Positions 1 through 5,383 of a DNA stretch of 13,050 nt are shown piece after piece; position 1 is the first letter of the stretch; each line of letters begins with the position of its first letter. Position numbers and translations under genes: made by a program. The notes below the pieces were generated by a model. It did no database searches. It saw nothing but the letters and a program-made list of their open reading frames with translations, and had not been told where the DNA came from. The DNA is from an uncultured Clostridia bacterium (lineage in GTDB: Bacteria > Bacillota > Clostridia > Oscillospirales > Acutalibacteraceae), in the NCBI GenBank assembly GCA_947623765.1, contig CANQIG010000034.1, forward strand, positions 1 through 13,050, in the 5' to 3' direction.

Positions 1-325
1 CAGACACACGACCCGTCAGGTCGAGCTGTTTAAGCTCCAAAACGGCGGCTATATCGCCGATACGCCGGGCTTTTCCGCGATGGATATGGAGCGGTATGTC
101 CCGCTGACCGCGGCGGAGCTTCCCGGCGGGTTCCGCGAATTTGAGCCCTATCTCGACGCGTGCCAGTTCACGTCCTGCACCCATACGGTCGAGCGGGGCT
201 GCGCTGTACTGGACGCCGTGAAGGCGGGGAAGATCTCCCGCTCGCGGCTGGAGAGCTATATCGCGATGTACAATGAGGTCAAGGAGGTCAGGGAATGGCA
301 GATTACGAAAACAAAAAATGCATGA
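1..325 (+). CDS. rsgA: Ribosome small-subunit-dependent GTPase A, 3' part
   Basis: Circularly permuted GTPase that acts late in 30S ribosomal subunit maturation. Only the C-terminal part (about 107 codons, frame starting at base 2) lies in the window; the start is upstream. Seen directly: the switch I signature HTTR at the very beginning, the G3 motif DTPG in 'YIADTPGFS', and the C-terminal zinc site CQFTSCTHTVERGC with the Cys-Cys-His-Cys pattern. These three in this order are diagnostic for RsgA. The NKxD and GKS motifs must lie upstream and cannot be checked. The last 31 bases overlap thiN, so the two are probably translationally coupled. In B. subtilis rsgA is followed by rpe, thiN and spoVM; rpe is absent here. 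Confidence 0.95.
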   Translation, partial: RHTTRQVELFKLQNGGYIADTPGFSAMDMERYVPLTAAELPGGFREFEPYLDACQFTSCTHTVERGCAVLDAVKAGKISRSRLESYIAMYNEVKEVREWQITKTKNA

Positions 326-957
326 TCATCGGGGCTGTTCCCATTCCGTCGCGGGCAGTCTTCGAGGAATTTGACCCGAACGAATACTATGTCATCTGCG
401 CCGACGGCGGCATTGACAACGCGGCGCGGTTCTCCGTCAAACCGGATCTGGCGATCGGGGATTTCGATTCCGCGAAAAGCGCGCCGCCCGAGGAGGTCCG
501 CACGCTGCGCCTGCCGGTGGAAAAGGATGAGACCGACACGATGAGCGCCGTTCTCGTGGGCCTAAGGCTGGGCATGGAATCGTTTGTGCTGCTGGGGTGC
601 CTCGGCGGCGAGCGGTTCGACCATTCCATCGCGAATCTCAATGTGCTGCTATATCTCGCAAACCGCGGGAAGAAGGCGGTGCTTGCGGACGAAGACACGA
701 AAGTCTTCGTCGTGCGGGACGGGCGGATCGCGTTTACCGAGCTCAAGGGGAGCACGGTCTCCGTCTTCCCGTTTGACGGGAGCAGCTGCAACCTGACGTA
801 TTCCGGTTTGCAGTACCCGCTGGTCCAGCGCAATCTGACGGCTGGCGCGACGCTGATGGGTGTGAGCAATACGATCGTCACGGACCGCGCGGAGATCCGC
901 GTCAACATCGGGTGCGCCGTCATCGTCCTCTATACGCCGCCCAAAAAGGGCAGGTAA
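295..957 (+). CDS. thiN: Thiamine pyrophosphokinase
   Basis: Transfers pyrophosphate from ATP to thiamine, making the cofactor thiamine diphosphate directly in the cytoplasm. The 220-residue product is normal length for the family. Motifs seen: ADGG (36-39), GDFDS (55-59, acidic metal/ATP site), KDETDT (77-82), and GGERFDH (104-110), followed by a C-terminal beta-rich thiamine-binding part with MGVSNT near residue 188. The start at 295 is supported by AAGGAGG at 281-287 with 7 bases of spacing, placing the start inside the end of rsgA. ThiN sits between rsgA and spoVM in B. subtilis as well, which supports both this call and the spoVM call downstream. No riboswitch is visible upstream, since the gene starts inside rsgA. 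Confidence 0.95.
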   Translation: MADYENKKCMIIGAVPIPSRAVFEEFDPNEYYVICADGGIDNAARFSVKPDLAIGDFDSAKSAPPEEVRTLRLPVEKDETDTMSAVLVGLRLGMESFVLLGCLGGERFDHSIANLNVLLYLANRGKKAVLADEDTKVFVVRDGRIAFTELKGSTVSVFPFDGSSCNLTYSGLQYPLVQRNLTAGATLMGVSNTIVTDRAEIRVNIGCAVIVLYTPPKKGR

Positions 958-1029
958 CAAAACCCGGTATCTCCGTATATACTGGAAAGACCCGAAGCGT
1001 GGGATCTCAGAGAAACGGAGGTGCCGGTT

Positions 1030-1203
1030 TTGCAATTCCGGAAATGTCCGCCCGGCGGGTATACCCCGAGATGCGTGCATGGGCTCTGCGCCGTGGCCTT
1101 CGGACTGGGAATGACGCTTTCCTGTATCTGTCCGTCGGGATTCGTCCTGTTTCTCGCCGCCGTCATTCTGGTGTCGCTGGGGGTCGCCGTGATCCGGCAC
1201 TGA
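1030..1203 (+). CDS. Small two-span hydrophobic protein, unknown function
   Basis: I do not recognise a family. A 57-residue reading begins at TTG 1030, preceded by CGGAGGT at 1016-1022 with 7 bases of spacing; a GTG at 1021 would add three residues but overlaps that site. The N-terminus is basic and Cys/Pro/Gly rich (KCPPGG, PRC), followed by two hydrophobic stretches at about 16-34 and 37-55 separated by a short CPSG turn, and it ends in RH. This looks like a helical hairpin membrane protein, with five cysteines (6, 15, 20, 32, 34). It lies between thiN and spoVM, 72 bases after thiN and 26 before spoVM, each with its own Shine-Dalgarno site, so it is likely real and possibly sporulation-linked by position only. 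The antisense strand also carries open frames here, so coding is not certain. Confidence 0.55.
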   Translation: MQFRKCPPGGYTPRCVHGLCAVAFGLGMTLSCICPSGFVLFLAAVILVSLGVAVIRH

Positions 1204-1212
1204 GCGCTGCAT

Positions 1213-1219
1213 AAGGAGG
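1213..1219 (+). promoter_or_regulatory. Ribosome binding site of the spoVM-like gene
   Basis: AAGGAGG, a near-perfect Shine-Dalgarno sequence, lies 10 bases before ATG 1230. It is the main nucleotide-level evidence that the 29-codon frame behind it is translated. Confidence 0.8.
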
Positions 1220-1229
1220 CTTTTCTGGC

Positions 1230-1319
1230 ATGAAAGTGATCGTGATGGAAGGAAAAGGGTTCTGGGGATTCCTGCTCCGGCATATGTTCGGAGTGAAGAA
1301 GGTTCCGCTCGAACCGTAA
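1230..1319 (+). CDS. spoVM: SpoVM-like coat morphogenetic peptide (29 aa)
   Basis: SpoVM is a tiny amphipathic peptide made in the mother cell; it lies flat on the convex forespore membrane and anchors SpoIVA. This frame encodes 29 residues starting MKVIVM. Laid without gaps against B. subtilis SpoVM (26 residues, from memory), M1, K2, F11, G13, R17, M19 and G21 coincide, and residues 11-24 form an amphipathic helix with R17, K23 and K24 on the polar side. Support from context: B. subtilis spoVM also follows rsgA and thiN, and the window goes on to sipL and spoIVA. Odd points: Pro9, important for localisation in B. subtilis, is Lys here; there is a GKG at 8-10 in place of LPK; and a VPLEP tail extends beyond the usual end. 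A strong terminator follows 16 bases after the stop. No sigma-E promoter is recognisable immediately upstream. Confidence 0.82.
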   Translation: MKVIVMEGKGFWGFLLRHMFGVKKVPLEP

Positions 1320-1335
1320 AGAAAACAGCCGCAAG

Positions 1336-1364
1336 AGGAGGGGGCAGACGGCCCCCTCCTTTTT
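1336..1364 (+). terminator. Intrinsic terminator after spoVM
   Basis: GGAGGGGGC (1337-1345) and GCCCCCTCC (1351-1359) form a perfect 9-bp stem, extended by an A-T pair, with loop AGACG and a run of five T (1360-1364). It ends the rsgA-thiN-spoVM unit just before the sigma-E-type promoter of sipL. Confidence 0.93.
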
Positions 1365-1366
1365 GC

Positions 1367-1395
1367 GCATATTGTCCGCAGCGCGGTCATAGAAT
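1367..1395 (+). promoter_or_regulatory. Sigma-E-type mother-cell promoter for sipL-spoIVA
   Basis: GCATATT (1367-1373) fits the -35 consensus KMATATT exactly. After a 14-base spacer, CATAGAAT (1388-1395) fits the -10 consensus CATACAMT at seven of eight positions. Transcription would start near 1403, giving an untranslated leader of roughly 35 bases before ATG 1437. It begins three bases after the terminator of the preceding unit. sipL and spoIVA are sigma-E dependent in the species where this is known, so the match is biologically expected. Inferred from consensus only. Confidence 0.8.
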
Positions 1396-1436
1396 GAAGC
1401 AGAATCAATCGGCTGTGAAAGGATGATAACGGAACT

Positions 1437-2960
1437 ATGCGGCTGGAAACAGGCAATCTGCCGTATGACGGCTTTGAGCAGATCATGGAGACCACCCATG
1501 AACATCCGCTCGATCTGGAATACAGTCTGCCGGATTACTGCGCAGACATCCAAAAGATCCTGAAGTGCATCGTGACGCCGGAGGTCTCTTCGGTCGCCGT
1601 GCTGGGGGACAGCCTGACCGTGGACGGCGCGGCGGACATCCGCGTGCTGTACCTCGACGCGAAGGGCACGACGGTGCGCGGGTTCGACACGAAAAAGGAG
1701 TTCACATGGACCGTCCGCGTCACGGGCGGGGCGGAGGGGGCCGCCGCGACGGTGCGGCCCTATGTGCAGCACATGAACTGCCGTGCGGTCAACGCGCGGC
1801 GGGCGGACCTGCATATCACGCTGGGGTTTGCGGTCTCCGTCTGCGCCGTCCGGCGAACGGAGCTGACGGGGAGCATCGACCACGAGGCGGTGGAAACGCG
1901 CGCCAAAAACGTCGACGTGACCTGCGCGGTCGGGATGTTCAGCCACACGTTTATCCTCGAGGAGAACACGGAGCTGCAGCCCGGGCGGCCGCCCATCGAA
2001 TCGGTGCTGCGGCGCGCCGTGCGCTGGCAGATCGAAAGCGTACAGGTCTCCGAAGGACAGGCGACGGTCTCCGGCAAGGCGTGCATCGATCTGCTCTACC
2101 GCCCGTTTTCCGACGAGATCCCGCCGGAGAAATTTTTCGTGGAGCTGCCGTTCTGCGAGGTCGTGGACTGCGCGGGCGTAGACGGGAGCGCGGAGCCGGA
2201 CGTCTCAGTCGTGAGCGGAGAGTGCATCGTCCAGCCGAGAGAAGACAGTGTGGGGGAATATACGCTCCTCAATCTCTACATAAAGCCGTGCCTGCGGCTG
2301 CGGTTCACGCGGTCCGGTTCGGTCCGGACGGTGTTCGATGCCTATGCGACGGAGGGGGTGCTCACGGCGAAATACAAGCCGGTCTCCTTAGAGCATGAGC
2401 TGGCGCAGCCCGCGCGCCGCATCCCCGTCAAGGCGAACTTCTCGCTCCCGGAAAACGATCTGGAGCGCGTCGTGGATCTCTGGGCGGAGTCGCTTTCGGT
2501 CTCCGCGTTCACGGAGAAGGAGAACGCCGCGGTGCGCGGGAAGTTCACCGCCTGCCTCCTCTACCAGAACCGCGACGGCAGGTACGCGTACACGGAGCGC
2601 ATGATGGATTTCACGGACGCGCATCCCGCGGAGGAAAACTGCAAGTATGCCGTGACCGGGGAGGTCGCAGGGCTCCGCTTTACGATCCTCGATGCGGGGA
2701 CGGTGGAATGCGCCGCCGAGGTGACGGTCGCTGAGCGCGTGCGCACGGTCAGCGCGGAACGGACGCTGGAGTCCGCCGAGCTGGACACGGAGGCGCTGTG
2801 TCCCGGATGCGCGGCGGCGGTCTACTATGCGCTCAAAGGGGAGAACGTCTGGGACATCGCAAAGCGGTATAGCGCGCGCGTCTCCGCCGTGAAGGCGCAC
2901 AATGACTGCACGGAGGACGTCCTCCCGGAGGACCGGCCGATGATCATTTGCCGGAAATAG
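1437..2960 (+). CDS. sipL: SpoIVA-interacting protein SipL (DUF3794 repeats + LysM)
   Basis: SipL is the clostridial coat morphogenetic protein that binds SpoIVA and holds the coat on the forespore; in Clostridioides difficile the LysM domain mediates binding. The 507-residue product has the family architecture: a DUF3794 unit near 25-115 with the hallmark LPDYCADIQKIL (31-42), a second near 170-285, a third more diverged one near 330-435, and a C-terminal LysM-like domain at about 462-507 (YYALKGENVWDIAKRYS, ending MIICRK). There is no signal peptide or membrane span, as expected for a mother-cell cytosolic protein. ATG 1437 has a weak ribosome site (GAAAGG 1417-1422, 14 bases away; ACGGA 1429-1433 closer); the next in-frame ATG is 1485, which would still keep the first domain. 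spoIVA follows after 37 bases. Other DUF3794/LysM proteins exist in clostridia, but adjacency to spoIVA favours SipL. Confidence 0.87.
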   Translation: MRLETGNLPYDGFEQIMETTHEHPLDLEYSLPDYCADIQKILKCIVTPEVSSVAVLGDSLTVDGAADIRVLYLDAKGTTVRGFDTKKEFTWTVRVTGGAEGAAATVRPYVQHMNCRAVNARRADLHITLGFAVSVCAVRRTELTGSIDHEAVETRAKNVDVTCAVGMFSHTFILEENTELQPGRPPIESVLRRAVRWQIESVQVSEGQATVSGKACIDLLYRPFSDEIPPEKFFVELPFCEVVDCAGVDGSAEPDVSVVSGECIVQPREDSVGEYTLLNLYIKPCLRLRFTRSGSVRTVFDAYATEGVLTAKYKPVSLEHELAQPARRIPVKANFSLPENDLERVVDLWAESLSVSAFTEKENAAVRGKFTACLLYQNRDGRYAYTERMMDFTDAHPAEENCKYAVTGEVAGLRFTILDAGTVECAAEVTVAERVRTVSAERTLESAELDTEALCPGCAAAVYYALKGENVWDIAKRYSARVSAVKAHNDCTEDVLPEDRPMIICRK

Positions 2961-2997
2961 CGGCGCATCTTCAACAATCTATGGAAAGGGCTGCGAT

Positions 2998-4473
2998 ATG
3001 GAGCAATTGAGCGTTTATGAGGATATGCGCAACCGCACGAACGGCGAGATCTACATCGGCGTCGTCGGGCCGGTGCGCACGGGAAAGTCGACCTTTATCA
3101 AAAAGTTCATGGACACCGTGGTGATCCCAAATATCGAGGACCCCGCGGCGAAGGACCGCGCGGTCGACGAGCTGCCGCAGTCCGCCTCCGGGCGGACCAT
3201 CATGACGACGGAACCGAAATTCATCCCGGAGCAGGCGGTCACGGTCAAGATGAACGAGACGGCGGAATTCTCCGTCCGCATGATCGACTGTGTGGGGTAC
3301 ATCGTCCCGAGCGCGCTCGGGTACATCGAAGAGGACCAGCCGCGCATGGTGCGCACGCCGTGGTACGAGGAGCCGATCCCGTTCAACATGGCGGCGGAGG
3401 TCGGAACGCGGAAGGTCATCACGGAGCATTCCACCATCGGGCTCGTCATCACGACGGACGGGAGCATCAGCGACATTCCGAGGGAGGAATACGAGGAGGC
3501 GGAGGAACGCGTCATCTCCGAGCTGAAACAGACGAACCGCCCGTATATCGTCCTGCTGAACGCCGTGGAGCCGGAATCGGAGGACGTCCGGAAACTCGCG
3601 GCGGAGATGGAGGAGCGCTACGGCGTGCCGGTCCTGCCGGTGAGCTGCGCGCAGATCGACGAAGCGGAGATCCGGGAGATCCTTGCGAGGCTCCTCTGGC
3701 AGTTCCCGATCCGCGAGATCCGGCTCGACATTCCCAGATGGATCGTCGACCTCGACGACAGCCACTGGCTGAAAAAGGAGATCCTCGACTGTCTGCGCGA
3801 ATCCTCGGATATCCGCAAGGTGTTCGAGGTGGAAAACGTGGTGCGCAGTCTCGCCGCGTGCCCGGATCTTCGCAGCGCGCGGACGGTCAAGATGGACCTC
3901 GGGAGCGGGTCGTGCACGGTGGAGCTCCTGCCGCAGGGCGCGCTGTTCTTCCGCATCCTCGCGGAGAAGACCGGCATCGAGGTGCAGGACGAGACGGCTT
4001 TGCTCCGCCACCTGATCGAAATGAACGAGATCAAGAAGAAGTTCGGAAAGCTGCAGGAGGCGTACGACGACGTGATGGCGACCGGCTACGGGATCGTGAT
4101 GCCGGAGCCCGGGGAGCTGACGCTCGAGGAGCCGGAGATCATCAAGCAGAACGGAAAATACGGCATTCGGCTGAAAGCGGCGGCGCCATCCATCCACATG
4201 ATGCGAACGACGATCAAGACCGAGGTCACGCCGATCGTCGGCTCGGAGCAGCAGTCCGAAGATCTCGTGATGTACCTTCTGAAGGAGTTTGAGGAAAGCC
4301 CGGGGCAGATCTGGGAATCGAACATCTTCGGGAAATCGCTGCACGAGCTCGTCAACGAGGGAATGCACAACAAGCTGTTTCGGATGCCGGAGGACGCGCG
4401 CGACAAGGTCCGGGAGACGATCGAGCGCATCATCAACGACGGCTGCAACGGACTGCTGTGCATCATCCTCTGA
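2998..4473 (+). CDS. spoIVA: Stage IV sporulation protein A (coat basement-layer ATPase)
   Basis: SpoIVA is a cytoskeleton-like ATPase that polymerises irreversibly around the forespore to form the platform of the spore coat, recruited by SpoVM. The 491 residues match the B. subtilis length (492). Walker A is GPVRTGKS at 24-31 with K30; the sensor threonines T70-T71 sit in IMTTEP; and MIDCVG (95-100) supplies the Walker B aspartate D97. All three fall at the same residue numbers as the functional positions in B. subtilis SpoIVA. A middle region and a C-terminal membrane-targeting part ending CNGLLCIIL complete the protein; this hydrophobic end is the part known to contact SpoVM. The ribosome site GGAAAGGG (2983-2990) is 7 bases before the ATG. 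With only 37 bases after sipL and no convincing promoter of its own, it is probably co-transcribed from the sigma-E-type promoter at 1367. Confidence 0.98.
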   Translation: MEQLSVYEDMRNRTNGEIYIGVVGPVRTGKSTFIKKFMDTVVIPNIEDPAAKDRAVDELPQSASGRTIMTTEPKFIPEQAVTVKMNETAEFSVRMIDCVGYIVPSALGYIEEDQPRMVRTPWYEEPIPFNMAAEVGTRKVITEHSTIGLVITTDGSISDIPREEYEEAEERVISELKQTNRPYIVLLNAVEPESEDVRKLAAEMEERYGVPVLPVSCAQIDEAEIREILARLLWQFPIREIRLDIPRWIVDLDDSHWLKKEILDCLRESSDIRKVFEVENVVRSLAACPDLRSARTVKMDLGSGSCTVELLPQGALFFRILAEKTGIEVQDETALLRHLIEMNEIKKKFGKLQEAYDDVMATGYGIVMPEPGELTLEEPEIIKQNGKYGIRLKAAAPSIHMMRTTIKTEVTPIVGSEQQSEDLVMYLLKEFEESPGQIWESNIFGKSLHELVNEGMHNKLFRMPEDARDKVRETIERIINDGCNGLLCIIL

Positions 4474-4482
4474 GGCGTGCCT

Positions 4483-4749
4483 ATGATCGTCTACGAAAAG
4501 GAGCAGATGCAGCCGGAAAGCGGCGTTCCCCCGTGCGAGAGCGGAGAGCGGTCGGCTGTCCCCGCCGCCGTGCGGCGGCCGAGGCGGCGCGCGCTCGGGA
4601 TCGTCCCGCTGCAGGCCGCGCTCTGCGGCCTTCTGCTCGCGGCGCTGCTGCTCCTGCGCGCATTTGTGCCGGAGACGTTCCGCACGGTCCGGGAATACGT
4701 GGCGCGGGAAATGGCGCGCTCGGTGCTGATCTCGGAAGATGACCTGTAA
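4483..4749 (+). CDS. Short single-span membrane protein in the spoIVFA position
   Basis: An 88-residue reading from ATG 4483, preceded by GAGG (4472-4475, across the spoIVA stop) with 7 bases of spacing; GTG 4477 would add two residues but has no site. Seen: a polar N-terminus, a strongly basic patch RRPRRR (31-36), one hydrophobic segment (about 40-60), then about 28 polar residues ending SEDDL. The positive-inside rule predicts the N-terminus in the cytosol. It overlaps the following M50 gene by 11 bases, implying coupled translation. In Bacillus and many clostridia the gene before spoIVFB is spoIVFA, a one-span protein with an outer LytM (M23) domain that regulates the protease. This protein has similar topology but no room for LytM, so it may be a reduced SpoIVFA or an unrelated partner. 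No motif confirms homology. Confidence 0.7.
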   Translation: MIVYEKEQMQPESGVPPCESGERSAVPAAVRRPRRRALGIVPLQAALCGLLLAALLLLRAFVPETFRTVREYVAREMARSVLISEDDL

Positions 4750-5326
4750 ACGCGTCCGTCCGCGGATCTCCGTCAGCTTCGGGTTTTGCGCGGTGCTGGC
4801 GGCGCTCCTCTCCGTGGACGGCGGGGCACGGTTCCTTCCCGCGCTGCTCGGATGCGCGGTCCACGAGAGCGGCCATCTACTCGCCGCGCGTCTGCTCGGC
4901 ATGGAGATCCGGGAGATCCGGTTCTCCGCGCTCGGCATCCGGATGGAGGGGAACACCGCCGTGCTCGGGCATTGGCGCAGGGCGTGGATCTCCCTTGCGG
5001 GACCGGCGGCCAATTTGCTCGCGGTGTATCCCGCGTATCTCCTCGGGCCGGATTTTGCAGCCGTACAGCTGCTTCTGTTCCTCTTTCACATCCTGCCCGC
5101 CGTCCCGCTCGACGGCGGCGCGGCGCTCTATTCGATGCTCTGCGCGCGGACATCGCCGGACCGCGCCGAGCGGTGGATCACCGCCTCCTCGGCCCTGCTG
5201 GCTTTTTTACTCGGCGCGTTCGGCTTTTCCGTGCTGCTCCGTTCGCAGGGCAACTTTACGCTGCTTTTGCTCGCGGTCTACATTCTTTTTTACGTGTTTT
5301 TCCGGCGGAGGGACGGTTTTGCTTGA
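4739..5326 (+). CDS. spoIVFB: M50 site-2 protease, SpoIVFB-like
   Basis: Intramembrane zinc metalloprotease; SpoIVFB cleaves pro-sigma-K in the mother-cell membrane around the forespore. The 195 residues show the HExxH motif HESGH (42-46), the AGPAANLL motif (87-94) and LPAVPLDGG (119-127) with D125 as third zinc ligand, plus hydrophobic segments at both ends, giving about six spans. Position supports SpoIVFB: it follows spoIVA and a one-span ORF, and precedes the radical SAM/DUF2344 pair that accompanies spoIVFB in many clostridia. Two deviations: it lacks the C-terminal CBS domain of the 288-residue B. subtilis enzyme, and the Asn usually found before LP in NxLPxxPLDGG is His117. The ATG at 4739 has only a weak site (CGGAAG directly before it) and likely relies on translation of the upstream ORF. 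A general M50 protease with another substrate cannot be excluded. Confidence 0.85.
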   Translation: MTCKRVRPRISVSFGFCAVLAALLSVDGGARFLPALLGCAVHESGHLLAARLLGMEIREIRFSALGIRMEGNTAVLGHWRRAWISLAGPAANLLAVYPAYLLGPDFAAVQLLLFLFHILPAVPLDGGAALYSMLCARTSPDRAERWITASSALLAFLLGAFGFSVLLRSQGNFTLLLLAVYILFYVFFRRRDGFA

Positions 5327-5351
5327 AACTTCCCTCCGTTTCGGTTATAAT
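5323..5351 (+). promoter_or_regulatory. Sigma-A promoter for the radical SAM operon
   Basis: TTGAAA (5323-5328), 17 bases, TATAAT (5346-5351): five of six at -35 and a perfect -10. The -35 box overlaps the stop codon (5324-5326) of the protease gene. Transcription would start about 25 bases before ATG 5384. It separates a presumed sporulation unit from housekeeping genes. Confidence 0.88.
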
Positions 5352-5383
5352 GGGAGAAGAATCCGCGCAGAAAGGCGGTCCGT

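Noticed and set aside
957..985. Possible sigma-E promoter for the 57-residue ORF and spoVM around TATACT (978-983)
   Set aside because: The -10 matches only four of eight and the base run at the right distance (957-963) does not resemble a -35 box.
964..985. Hairpin CCGGTAT / ATACTGG after thiN
   Set aside because: Seven pairs with one G-T and no T run; too weak to call a terminator and without a known regulatory counterpart.
2944..2978. Possible sigma-E promoter just before spoIVA (TCAACAAT as -10)
   Set aside because: The -10 matches only five of eight and no KMATATT-like box lies 14 bases upstream; co-transcription with sipL is simpler.
2971..4973. A 680-residue open frame on the minus strand opposite spoIVA, and other long minus-strand frames (for example 5741-7420 and 930-1946)
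   Set aside because: They mirror highly conserved genes on the plus strand, are extremely rich in Arg, Asp, His and Leu as expected from the complement of GC-rich codons, and show no recognisable motif or ribosome site.
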